Positions 15,276-23,315 of a stretch of DNA of 64,000 nucleotides are shown here, piece after piece. Position 1 is the stretch's first letter. Each line of letters starts with the position of its first letter. This DNA is from Cronobacter condimenti 1330 (GTDB taxonomy: Bacteria > Pseudomonadota > Gammaproteobacteria > Enterobacterales > Enterobacteriaceae): assembly GCF_001277255.1 (NCBI RefSeq), contig NZ_CP012264.1:3038001-3102000 (forward strand), read 5' to 3'. Both the position numbers and the translations under genes were made by a program. Under the pieces are notes generated by a model. That model worked only from the letters and a program-made list of their open reading frames with translations, did not search any database and had not been told where the DNA came from.

Positions 15276-15464
15276 ATGCGGCTAAGCGCACGCGGGGAAG
15301 GCTGGTTTTGTTCTCCTTTTCAGTGCAAACCCCGTCTGGTATTCAGCCTTGACCAGACACCGGGAGGCACCCGGCACCACAATACTAACCATGCCAGTGC
15401 AATCTTTGCCCGCTTTCGGGCGGGCCTTTTTTTCCGAAGATCAAACAAAGGAAAAATTAAATAA
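15276..15464 (+). CDS. Doubtful 62-aa ORF over a structured prophage RNA element
   Basis: The frame reads MRLSARGEGWFCSPFQ and ends with a TAA that overlaps the next start (TAATG). The amino-acid sequence is dictated by conserved hairpins and is the kind of product often annotated as hypothetical in lambdoid prophages. The overlap with the next gene could mean translational coupling, or could be chance. A short frame just upstream (MKHIPFNQLGL..., 15201-15275) is equally doubtful. Confidence 0.35.
   Translation: MRLSARGEGWFCSPFQCKPRLVFSLDQTPGGTRHHNTNHASAIFARFRAGLFFRRSNKGKIK
15331..15433 (+). ncRNA. Structured prophage RNA element ending in an intrinsic terminator
   Basis: Three consecutive hairpins are seen: GTCTGGT (15334-15340) with ACCAGAC (15352-15358); CCGGG (15360-15364) with CCCGG (15370-15374); and GCCCGC with GCGGGC around a short loop near 15409-15427, followed by seven T residues. 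The block resembles a conserved non-coding stretch of lambdoid prophages, recalled from general knowledge and not checked. It may be a small RNA or a leader that attenuates transcription into the downstream genes. Confidence 0.5.
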
Positions 15465-15670
15465 TGAAAGGTCAGCATTACGGCATCCAGAAGGTCATTC
15501 GTGGATGCGTTCAACCGGGAATGTTAGTTTTTCACAATAACAAAACGTGGACTGCTTCAGCTAATTACGGCGGCAAACTTTATTTAAGAACGCTTTCAGA
15601 AAAAACCCGCATCAAAGATATATGGGTTTACGTTCATCTTGATGGTCACGGCAACGCACTGACTAATTAA
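15464..15670 (+). CDS. Small prophage protein of unknown function (68 aa)
   Basis: The ATG at 15464 follows AAAGGA at a normal distance. The product reads MKGQHYGIQKVIRGCVQPG, then MLVFHNNKTWTASANYGG and a beta-rich C-terminus IWVYVHLDGHGNALTN. The pattern suggests a small beta-barrel, but I do not recognise a family. It is the first gene after the terminator-like element and precedes the 96-aa gene by about 100 bp. Confidence 0.6.
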   Translation: MKGQHYGIQKVIRGCVQPGMLVFHNNKTWTASANYGGKLYLRTLSEKTRIKDIWVYVHLDGHGNALTN

Positions 15671-15767
15671 TTTAACCCTGAAGAAACATTAAATGTGCCC
15701 TCACCGGCAGAGCCACGCACATCCCGAATAACGTGGCGATATATTTACAGTATTCACAGGAGACAGC

Positions 15768-16058
15768 ATGAGCGCTTATTTCATGCATGACCGTATCGAA
15801 GATGAATCCTGGCAACAGCACTATCTGAATACAGCGCGGGAAGAAGAAGTCGCAGAGCTGGCAGATTTATATGATCGACAAATTAAATTTCATCACCTTC
15901 ACGAAATGCTGAGCAATACGCAGGCAGACCGGGCGGCGCTAAAAGCTGTATTCGACGACGTTAATTTTCAGGAAAAAGCGGGTGAATTTCTTCGGTATTC
16001 CGCAGAGCTTCTTGCAGCAAAGCAGACTGAATTATATATAGAGATGAGGGAAGAATAA
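15768..16058 (+). CDS. Prophage protein of unknown function upstream of the ATPase (96 aa)
   Basis: The ATG at 15768 has an AGGAGA site. The protein is acidic and helical (HDRIEDESWQQHYLNTAREEEVAEL, shown in part) and ends IEMREE. Its stop overlaps the ATPase start (TAATG), so the two are coupled. No domain is recognised. Context suggests an accessory protein of phage recombination. Confidence 0.65.
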   Translation: MSAYFMHDRIEDESWQQHYLNTAREEEVAELADLYDRQIKFHHLHEMLSNTQADRAALKAVFDDVNFQEKAGEFLRYSAELLAAKQTELYIEMREE

Positions 16059-17158
16059 TGGCTCTTTTCCAGCGCGCTACAAATACACAGGCTTTCCTGA
16101 AAGCCGGGATCATGGGTTTCGCCGGAGACGGCAAAACCTACACCGCCAGCGAGCTGGCGATCGGCCTCGTTCTGCTGATGCGCCAGCGCGGGCTTGCAAT
16201 GGGTGATAAGCCGGTAATGTTCCTCGATACGGAAACCGGCTCTGACTGGGTAAAACCCCGCTTCGATGCTGAAAACATCGAGCTTTACACAGCCAAAACC
16301 CGCGCATTCGTGGATCTGATTGCTGCGGTAAATGAAGCGGAGCAAAGCGGCTCGGTATTGATCATCGACTCTATCAGCCATTTCTGGACGTGCTTATGCG
16401 ATGAGTACGCAACGCGCCGCAAACGCAAGCGCGGCCTTGAATTCTCTGACTGGGCATGGCTGAAACAAGAATGGCGACGTTTTACCGATCGTTTCGTTAA
16501 CAGCCAGGCGCACATCATCATGTGTGGCCGCGCGGGCTATGAGTACGACTTTTTCGAAGGCGACGACGGCAAGCGCCAGTTAGAGAAAACTGGCATCAAG
16601 ATGAAGGCCGAAACCGAGACGGGTTATGAGCCTTCAATCCTGATCCAGATGGAAAAGCAGATGGATCTGGAGTCCGGGCAGGTATGGCGCACCGCGCGCA
16701 TTCTGAAAGACCGTTCTACCCGTATCGACGGCCAGACGTTCTCAAACCCGACGTTTAAACATTTCCAGCCGCACATTGAATTTCTGAATCTTGGAGGAAC
16801 TCATTTAGGCGTGGATACCTCCCGCGACAATGGCGAGCTGTTCGCAGACGACGGCCAGCCAACCTGGCAGAAAGAGAAGCGTGCCAAAGAGATCGCCCTC
16901 GATGAGATTGTGGAACTGCTGAACAAGCATCACGGCGGCGCCAGCAATGATGCGAAACGCGCCAAAGCCGACATTCTGGAAGAGGTGTTTTGCTCCCGCT
17001 CATGGGAACGCATCAAAGGCATGGACTGGCCGACCATTAAAGTCGGTCGCGAAGCCATGTGGTTAAAGCTGGAAAACAAGCCGTATCAGTTCCCTGACCC
17101 GTCCAGAAAAGCACAGGAAGCAGCAGCCCCGGAATTTGATGAGGATATCCCGCAATGA
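16058..17158 (+). CDS. RecA-fold ATPase, possible Sak4-type recombinase
   Basis: This 366-aa protein has a Walker A variant GFAGDGKTYTA (about residues 20-30), MFLDTETGSDW, and a Walker B strand SVLIIDSISHFW, followed by HIIMCGRAGYEYDF. This is the AAA_24/RecA-like type found next to recombination genes in phages. Some members (Sak4) act in single-strand annealing or strand exchange with a phage SSB. No RecT, Exo or RecE gene is seen here, so this may be the phage's main recombination protein. The C-terminal third is helical, charged and unrecognised. It overlaps the next gene by 4 bp. Confidence 0.7.
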   Translation: MALFQRATNTQAFLKAGIMGFAGDGKTYTASELAIGLVLLMRQRGLAMGDKPVMFLDTETGSDWVKPRFDAENIELYTAKTRAFVDLIAAVNEAEQSGSVLIIDSISHFWTCLCDEYATRRKRKRGLEFSDWAWLKQEWRRFTDRFVNSQAHIIMCGRAGYEYDFFEGDDGKRQLEKTGIKMKAETETGYEPSILIQMEKQMDLESGQVWRTARILKDRSTRIDGQTFSNPTFKHFQPHIEFLNLGGTHLGVDTSRDNGELFADDGQPTWQKEKRAKEIALDEIVELLNKHHGGASNDAKRAKADILEEVFCSRSWERIKGMDWPTIKVGREAMWLKLENKPYQFPDPSRKAQEAAAPEFDEDIPQ

Positions 17159-17463
17159 GCCTTAAACACCGCATCCCGGAAATGATGAAGCGCATCGATC
17201 ATGATGAGTTTATTCGCGCCACTGATGAATATGCCGATCTGCTTATTACGATGTGTCTCTGTATGCGTATCGCTGGCCCCACGCGGGCCAATGTCAAAGC
17301 CTGCGCCCTGGCGCTAAAGCAGCGCCTGAAAACGAGCCACAGCCAGCAGAAGCTGGCCGGGATTCTTCGCAGCCCCGATCCGGTAGGCCAGTTTCTCTCG
17401 CTGCGCCGGGAGGTAAACCGCGAGAACGCGAAAGTGGGCATCCCTGCTGATCAATTCCTTTGA
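17155..17463 (+). CDS. Prophage protein of unknown function (102 aa)
   Basis: The ATG at 17155 overlaps the ATPase stop (ATGA). The protein is helical and basic (HRIPEMMKRIDHDEFIRATDE, CALALKQRLKTSHSQQKLAG, in part). Its stop falls one base before the methylase start. It is thus the middle gene of a tightly coupled three-gene unit. I do not recognise a family. Confidence 0.65.
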   Translation: MSLKHRIPEMMKRIDHDEFIRATDEYADLLITMCLCMRIAGPTRANVKACALALKQRLKTSHSQQKLAGILRSPDPVGQFLSLRREVNRENAKVGIPADQFL

Positions 17464-17464
17464 G

Positions 17465-18115
17465 GTGGCTGTGAAGTATTCGCTTATCTATGCAGATCCC
17501 GCGTGGAGCTACGGCAACACAGTAAGCAACGGCGCAGCAGCCGGCCATTACGACACCATGAGCCTGATCGATATGAAGCGCCTCCCAGTTTGGGAGCTGG
17601 CCGCAGAAAACGCTGTTTTGGCGATGTGGTACACCGGCACCCATAACCGCGAAGCTATGGAGCTTGCCGAAGCCTGGGGTTTTACAGTTCGCACAATGAA
17701 GGGCTTCACGTGGGTAAAACTAAATCAACTGGCAGAGCAGCACATCAATAAAGCGCTGGAAGCTGGCGAAGTTGAAGATTTTCACGACTTTTTAGACCTG
17801 CTTAACGCGCAAACGCGAATGAATGGCGGAAACCATACGCGGGCCAACACCGAAGATCTTCTTATCGCCACCCGCGGCACCGGGCTGGAACGCAAAGATG
17901 CCAGCGTGAAACAGGTTATCTACAGCCCGTTAGGCCGTCACAGCGCGAAACCGTGGGAAGCCCGCCACCGGTTAGAGCGTCTTTATGGCGACGTGCCGCG
18001 CATCGAGTTGTTCAGCCGGTCGGCGGCGCCGGGCTGGGATCACTGGGGCAACCAGTGCGAGTCATCGGCAGTGAAGTTGCTGCCTGGCTTCGTAACTAAA
18101 GCTACGAGGAACTAA
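17465..18115 (+). CDS. MT-A70-family DNA adenine methylase
   Basis: This 216-aa protein has SLIYADPAWSYGN at the N-terminus (the catalytic DPPW motif, here DPAW), HYDTMSLIDMKRLPV, AVLAMWYTG, and GGNHTRANTEDLLIATRG with KPWEARHRLERL, all typical of MT-A70 methylases of phages. These transfer methyl groups from S-adenosylmethionine to N6 of adenine and often protect phage DNA. The Pro-to-Ala change in the motif may lower activity or be tolerated. GTG codons at 17465 and 17471 are both possible starts. Confidence 0.85.
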   Translation: MAVKYSLIYADPAWSYGNTVSNGAAAGHYDTMSLIDMKRLPVWELAAENAVLAMWYTGTHNREAMELAEAWGFTVRTMKGFTWVKLNQLAEQHINKALEAGEVEDFHDFLDLLNAQTRMNGGNHTRANTEDLLIATRGTGLERKDASVKQVIYSPLGRHSAKPWEARHRLERLYGDVPRIELFSRSAAPGWDHWGNQCESSAVKLLPGFVTKATRN

Positions 18116-18190
18116 GGCAGTGGTTACAAAAAATTTTGCTGCCCTGTCAGCTACAAGATTTTCAAAGTACGAATGTAAGCAGGAGAGATT

Positions 18191-18391
18191 ATGATGCGTG
18201 AGTTACGCGAGGATACCCTTATTGACCTGAAATTTATCATGGCAGATACTGGGTTCGGTAAGACCTTCATTTATGACCGTATTAAAGACGGAACCCTTCC
18301 GAAACCACGCAAGATTCATGGGCGTTCTCGCTGGTTATACAGTGATCATCAAGCATTCAAAAAAAAGCTCATCGGGCAGCATGATGGGTAA
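18191..18391 (+). CDS. AlpA-family regulator or excisionase
   Basis: This 66-aa protein has the AlpA/MerR-like winged helix layout: IDLKFIMADTGFGKTFIYDRIKDG, then LPKPRKIHGRSRWLYSDHQAF. The ATG at 18191 has an AGGAG site. It occupies the place of xis, about 75 bp from the putative att site. AlpA proteins bend DNA and control integrase or act as excisionase. No matching intact integrase is seen in this window. Confidence 0.8.
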   Translation: MMRELREDTLIDLKFIMADTGFGKTFIYDRIKDGTLPKPRKIHGRSRWLYSDHQAFKKKLIGQHDG

Positions 18392-18464
18392 AATCCTGGG
18401 TAAATAATTTTACTATAAAAAAATAACCTTTACGTCTCCTGTACTTAGATCTCAAATTTGGAGT

Positions 18465-18479
18465 TTGCAGGGGACACCA
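18465..18479 (+). other. Attachment-site core: 3' end of a tRNA-Arg (argW-type) gene
   Basis: TTGCAGGGGACACCA equals the acceptor-stem 3' end and CCA of enterobacterial argW. Only this end is present; the preceding bases are prophage sequence without tRNA arms. Duplicated tRNA 3' ends mark prophage or island junctions. The full tRNA should lie beyond the left end of the window. A P4-type integrase remnant starts 200 bp further on. Confidence 0.75.
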
Positions 18480-18678
18480 TTTCGATATCAACAGACGTCA
18501 GCCGATATCAATATTATCCTTTTAAATCTGCATGTTACGAATATTACCTCCTCTTTTATAGTCAATAGAAGTAAACCATTAACCATCAGCATCAACACTT
18601 TTTTTGAGGGTATGAATGAGGGTATTTTCGGTTCGATAAAAATCATGCCCTTAATAATGTGTCAAAGAGGCATGTTTC

Positions 18679-19432
18679 ATGGCACTGACTGATATGACGG
18701 TGCGCAATGCTAAACCTAAAGACAAAGCGTACAAACTCACCGACAGCATCGGGCTTTTTCTCTTTATATCACCCGCAGGTTCAAAACTGTGGCGTTTTCG
18801 CTATCGCTTTGAGAATAAAGAACAGACCTTCTGCATGAGCCCATATCCTGAGATTTCATTATCTGAAGCACGTTCAAAACGCGCTGATGCCCGCAAGCTT
18901 CTCGCCAACAGCATTAACCCAGGACAATAAAAGCGGGCAACGAAAGAAACCAGTATTCGTACCTTCGAGACTGTCGTTCGCGAATGGCATAAGAGCAACC
19001 GTAAGTGGGATGCTGACCATGCAAAAAAATCTTTGCTTCACTTGAGAGCCATATTTTTCCTTCTTTGGGCAAATGTTATATTGCAAAGCTAAACACGCGT
19101 GATCTCCTTATTCCCGTGAAGGCTATAAAAGCCAGAAACAATCTTGAAACAGCGAGTGGTTTACAGCAGCGGATTACAGCAATAATGCGTTACGCTGTCC
19201 AGAATGCATATATTAGTTATAATCCCGCCCATGACATGCGCGGGGCCGTTTCTACCCAGAAGACAGAACATCGGCCAGCTCTGCCTTTCCAGAATGTCAC
19301 TGCGCTTCTGGAGAAAATTAACGGCTATCAGGGGCAGCCACTCACTATCCAGGCAATTAAGCTCGCGCTACTTATCTTCTCTTCATCTGATCCAGTAAGC
19401 TACGTTTTGCCCGCTGGCCTGAGATCGATTTC
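18679..19432 (+). pseudogene. P4-type tyrosine integrase, broken by stop and frameshifts
   Basis: The N-terminal part (MALTDMTVRNAKPKDKAYKL to ARKLLA) matches P4-family integrases. A TAA at 18928-18930 interrupts it, but the same frame continues with RTFETVVREWHKSNRKWDAD. A frameshift near 19060 leads to KLNTRDLLIPVKAIKARN and GLQQRITAIMRYAVQNA. Another near 19383 gives SSKLRFARWPEIDF, after which homology stops. The catalytic C-terminal third with the nucleophile Tyr is missing. It sits just after the tRNA-Arg end, as expected for an integrase of a genomic island. It cannot be functional. Confidence 0.88.
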
Positions 19433-19734
19433 AAATCATGCAGGACGCTCCGGTACAGCAGACCATGACCCTTATTGGCAATGCTGTCGCCACCAAAATG
19501 CTGCAGCTCGCCGGCAATCAGCTGCCAGCAACGGCGATGCCGCTCCGGGTGGCTATCCAGCGCCTGAAATTGTTGATGCTTTAATAACTCACTGGCGAGA
19601 CGCTGTTTTCCGTTCTCGTCATACGTCAGTAACCTGGCAATAACCTGTAACTGCACTTCCGTACAGTGCTGTAAAAAGTTAAGGTCTTCATCATCTTTAT
19701 AAACCAGTCCCACAACCGTGCTCCTCATTGCCAT
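19372..19734 (-). pseudogene. yaaW-like gene truncated at the island junction
   Basis: Residues 1-100 match E. coli YaaW: DDEDLNFLQHCTEVQL, ARLLTYDENGKQRL, HPERHRRCWQLIAGELQHFGGDSIAN, LLYRSVLHDL. YaaW is about twice this length, so the C-terminal half is lost. Homology stops near 19432, exactly where the convergent integrase homology stops, which marks a deletion or recombination joint. The last 20 codons read antisense integrase sequence. The biochemical role of YaaW is not known. Confidence 0.8.
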
Positions 19735-19831
19735 AAAAAGAATAAAATGAATACCCGGCAGGTATTAAAAAAAGAAATTTGCTCATTATGATGTAGTAAT
19801 AATATATTCATTAATATCGGTATAAATACCT

Positions 19832-20320
19832 TCAGGCCAGACGTTCGATTATCTTAAAGAACACCTCCTCGGTCAGCAAAACGCCGTTTAATTCTGGTTG
19901 GGCATTATCATCAATAAGCCAGCCATCTTCCGTTGTCATATGTAAATAAAAATATTGTCGAGCATGTTTTAGGTCCGGAGAATCAATGGTCAGGGTAATG
20001 CAACCTTTCCTGCCTGATGCATACAGTTGCGCAGGAGCAATACTCACGCTTTTATTATCGTGTTGAATACTGATGGTCCTGATGTCATAACGTGATGCCC
20101 CGCTGTTCAGACAGGCTCCGACGGTACTCAGGTCGCTGAGGTGCTTTGTACCATTGATAACGTCAATACCCGAGCCATCAAGCCACTGGCAAATCTGTTG
20201 CGCCAGTTCATCCATCTGACGGCAGAATCGCGCAATATCTACCGCTACTGGATTATCTCCGGCCGGGGCAGGCTGCTTGTTTTGTTGTATCTTCCTGAAA
20301 AATCGCTCGCGGGCTGACAC
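19832..20320 (-). CDS. Unknown protein at the end of the T6SS island (162 aa)
   Basis: A GTG at 20320 with AAGGAG five bases upstream starts SARERFFRKIQQ after the initiator. The protein is cytosolic by composition, with a helical N-terminal part (DIARFCRQMDELAQQI) and a beta-rich C-terminal part (SVSIAPAQLY, GCITLTIDSP, HMTTEDGWLID). I recall similar proteins near enterobacterial T6SS genes but no function. It may be an immunity or accessory gene left from a lost effector module. Confidence 0.65.
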   Translation of the reverse strand: MSARERFFRKIQQNKQPAPAGDNPVAVDIARFCRQMDELAQQICQWLDGSGIDVINGTKHLSDLSTVGACLNSGASRYDIRTISIQHDNKSVSIAPAQLYASGRKGCITLTIDSPDLKHARQYFYLHMTTEDGWLIDDNAQPELNGVLLTEEVFFKIIERLA

Positions 20321-20420
20321 GCTGGCTCCTTTTGATAATTCTTCGTGCTACTGGTTTTTAATCTTTATCACCGACAACGGCCCGGGCATGAGTTTATGGC
20401 TGAACCGCTCGCGGGCTTTT

Positions 20421-20819
20421 TCAACTGCCATTGCCCTGCGGCTCCAGCACCTGCCCGGGAGTGAGGTGAGCAGCGTTGCTGAACAGGTGAATGCGGGCCG
20501 ATTTGTTCAGCCCCCGCTCGTGATGGAGTCGCGCATAGAACGCCCCGGATTCGGTTTCCGGCTCCGGGTCAGTGTCATCACCCGCCTCGCGGTAAGGCGC
20601 AGCGTAGCGGTAGTGCTCTCCTCGGGTGACCGCATCACTACGCACGCTGATCGCCGCATCCAGCGGCGTGGCGGCGGAGCGGTAGTTGTAGTCTCTGGTG
20701 ACGACGGTGCCCGTGACAACCCTGTGCCAGGTCCGCACGTCCCACACCGATTCTGCCGCCCCGTCGAACAGACCCGATGGCTCGCGGTATGGCAGGCGCA
20801 CGTCAAATCGGTAGAGCAA
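20421..20819 (-). pseudogene. Internal fragment of a vgrG gene
   Basis: The 132-codon frame is about 90% identical by eye to the middle of the VgrG at 23316-25616: RFDVRLPYREPSGLFDGAAE, TRDYNYRSA, and GEHYRYAAPYREAGDD. It lacks the gp27-like start and the spike and DUF2345 parts. It ends GNGS where VgrG reads GNII. It lies directly downstream of an effector/immunity pair, which suggests recombination between vgrG copies when effector modules were exchanged. Confidence 0.88.
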
Positions 20820-20824
20820 GGAGT

Positions 20825-21298
20825 TCAGTCGACAAAACTTAGATAAAGCGTTTTATTACCTAACTCCCCAGCCAATCTATCGCCATATATCTGCTTATCA
20901 AGGCCTATATAAAACAACCTTTCATCTTTAGAAATACAATAATCGATTTCACCTTTAAGACATAATTGATAATCTCCCATCCAGTATTTTATTTCTTCAC
21001 TATCATGAGGCGGTTCTGGCTTGTTATTTACAAAAAGGATGTAATCACATTTCTTATTGAGGGGCCTCCACTGCCTCAAAATTTCGTTCTTTTCTCTCCC
21101 CCATAACTTTACAAGATTTGATTTCATTACAGGAGGATTATCTACCAATACGACTGTTGATTTACATTCACTATCCCAGCGTTCCTCATAAGATATATTT
21201 TGATATATCCCAGATATCTCTTGAGCCTTTAAAAAAAAGAAAATTATGATTATTGAAATACCGAAAAATACAGCCAGTAAAATATATTTAAATTTCAT
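20825..21298 (-). CDS. Probable T6SS immunity protein (DUF943-like)
   Basis: This 157-aa protein has one N-terminal membrane segment (KYILLAVFFGISIIIIFFFL) and a soluble, presumably periplasmic, part with STVVLVDNPPV, WGREKNEILRQW and paired cysteines. The pattern resembles the enterobacterial DUF943 group often found beside toxins. It starts 2 bp after the effector stop on the same strand and is A+T-rich like other immunity genes. It should protect the producing cell against the DUF3289-type effector. The assignment rests mainly on position and topology. Confidence 0.65.
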   Translation of the reverse strand: MKFKYILLAVFFGISIIIIFFFLKAQEISGIYQNISYEERWDSECKSTVVLVDNPPVMKSNLVKLWGREKNEILRQWRPLNKKCDYILFVNNKPEPPHDSEEIKYWMGDYQLCLKGEIDYCISKDERLFYIGLDKQIYGDRLAGELGNKTLYLSFVD

Positions 21299-21300
21299 TT

Positions 21301-23301
21301 TTACCCTTCAATGACCATTGTAAAACTAGCTTCATTAATGAATGGCATATATCCATATTCCGTATAACGCTGAAGAATGAACCATGAGCAAAACCATGGC
21401 AGGTTTTCAAACCCTTTCCCATTAACATCAGCAACATCCAAACCAAAATGGTCCTGTATTTGGAATGAAATTTCGGCTTTGAAATTACTATCGCTAACAT
21501 CTATGTAATCGAGATAAATCTGTGTGGAATAAGTATCATGAATAGTTATCCCCAAACCGTTAAACCAGTCATAGTTATCGAATTTTGGAAGTTTAACGTT
21601 ATTTCTTATTTTTTCATTCAGCACATTTAAATCATTGATTGAAAAACTCTTGTAACCATTATCAGTAAGCAATAACTGAATAAATCCTTTAATTTTGTTA
21701 ACACATTCCACTGTGGTTGCATGTTCAGAAAATGCTTTATTCAATAGCTTATGCTTTAAAACCCCACCCTCATTATTTTTGAACCTCTCGAGCATAATTT
21801 GAATAAGTGGGGGATACTCACCCTTCCAGGCAGTCCACCTTGCCATGCTGGCCAAATTACCAAAATGATCATCAATCGTATTGTCAAAATTGAAAAAATT
21901 AATCTTTAACTCCCGCCCCAAAATATCAATTTTATTCATTTTCCCCTGAGCGAGTATCTGCTCTTTAGTCATATCCCCATAACGCATATCATCAGCAGTG
22001 AAGTCATTAATTTTCTTTATGGTTTTAAAAATTAAACGGCGTTCTGCCTTTTGTATCTGCGTGATGAATATCCGAGGTTCAAAATGCCAGATCTGACCAC
22101 TGAGTTCCTTTTGGACTTTAGCAGGTAATTTATCAAAGAAGCATAATGATTTTATGTGTTCCTTGAGTTCACTGTAATCATCATCAGTCAATGGCTCAGG
22201 AAATTGATCGGTCCTGGCTTTTACCCATGAAAATCGCGCATCGAATGTCGAAAAATCCCACTCAAACGGAAACTTGCAAATTGCCTGTGTAAGCAGGGGG
22301 GCTTTTGCATCCTCGTGTGGTTTTTCATCTTGTAACTTTTTGATTATTTTAGAATTACATTGGCTATTGCTGGATGTATCATCATCAATCAAAGACCATC
22401 CAGCCCAGTCAGGCAACTCGGCATCACTGTACGTCATTATATTATCAGCACAGACATCGACCCAGCCACTCCCAACAGGAGTTGCAACCTTCACCCAATG
22501 GCTGTACTCCCTGGATTTTATCAGAGGATCGCTCCCTGTAGCTTCACTGATATAATTAACCGCTATAGCAATGCTGCCGAGGTAGTCGTAGTGTCCATCA
22601 ATTTTTTTTCGAAACGTTTTTGTGTCTACACCACTGTTGATAATATATAAATCTTCCGCTGTAAGGGTCATTGGGGTGCGCACAAAGCCTTTAGGAATAT
22701 CATCATAAACAGGGGTACCAGCAGGAAAACAGTAGTATTCATCACCGTATACAGGCTTAAGTCTTCCCGGAGAAGCAATATTTACTTCACCATGAATTCT
22801 ACCACACAGCACGTTGAGCATCTTTTCCTCACAACAAATCTGGAAGTGGAACGCATTTTTTCCATCCACGACGCCTGACGTCCCTATAATTTGCTCGCGT
22901 TTTATACTCTTCCCAATACCAGACAGAATATCAGAACGCACCTGTTTCATATGCATAGTCAGTGAATAGAAAACAAACTCGACAGGTTCATCACCTATTA
23001 ATATCTGATGTCGAATCAGTACACATCCATCGTCGGTTGCCCCATTATAAGCCAGCGGTTTTTTATCTTTTTTTCCGGACGGTGACCTAGCATAAACAAT
23101 AGTCCCTCCAGCAATTGCCCGGAGGGGATTAGCCTGTGAACTGGAATGATCTGTATGAAGAATATGTACACCTCCGTGCCATGCCCCCACGGTATTTACA
23201 GGGTAATTACGTGCAGCTTCGACGGGCATGCACTGAATAACCCAGTCGCTGAAGCTCCCATTCATGGGTCGTGGCAACAAAACAGGAGGGGAAATATGCA
23301 T
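21301..23301 (-). CDS. T6SS effector with M23-like N-terminus and DUF3289-type C-terminus
   Basis: This 666-aa protein follows vgrG by 14 bp. The N-terminal 160 residues keep the M23 metallopeptidase outline: WHGGVHI (42 and 46 in place of H-x3-D), SLTMHM (H117), IIGTSG and NAFHFQI, where the first His of H-x-H is Ala. Zinc binding may survive but classical catalysis is doubtful. An SH3-like stretch (GSGWVDV) follows. A joint motif IWHFEP near residue 400 precedes a C-terminal domain with LPKFDNYDWFNGLGITIHDT and IQDHFGLDV, the DUF3289 type. The C-terminal part is the likely toxin. It has no signal peptide, as expected for VgrG-delivered cargo. Confidence 0.78.
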   Translation of the reverse strand: MHISPPVLLPRPMNGSFSDWVIQCMPVEAARNYPVNTVGAWHGGVHILHTDHSSSQANPLRAIAGGTIVYARSPSGKKDKKPLAYNGATDDGCVLIRHQILIGDEPVEFVFYSLTMHMKQVRSDILSGIGKSIKREQIIGTSGVVDGKNAFHFQICCEEKMLNVLCGRIHGEVNIASPGRLKPVYGDEYYCFPAGTPVYDDIPKGFVRTPMTLTAEDLYIINSGVDTKTFRKKIDGHYDYLGSIAIAVNYISEATGSDPLIKSREYSHWVKVATPVGSGWVDVCADNIMTYSDAELPDWAGWSLIDDDTSSNSQCNSKIIKKLQDEKPHEDAKAPLLTQAICKFPFEWDFSTFDARFSWVKARTDQFPEPLTDDDYSELKEHIKSLCFFDKLPAKVQKELSGQIWHFEPRIFITQIQKAERRLIFKTIKKINDFTADDMRYGDMTKEQILAQGKMNKIDILGRELKINFFNFDNTIDDHFGNLASMARWTAWKGEYPPLIQIMLERFKNNEGGVLKHKLLNKAFSEHATTVECVNKIKGFIQLLLTDNGYKSFSINDLNVLNEKIRNNVKLPKFDNYDWFNGLGITIHDTYSTQIYLDYIDVSDSNFKAEISFQIQDHFGLDVADVNGKGFENLPWFCSWFILQRYTEYGYMPFINEASFTMVIEG

Positions 23302-23315
23302 CGCTCAATCCTTCA

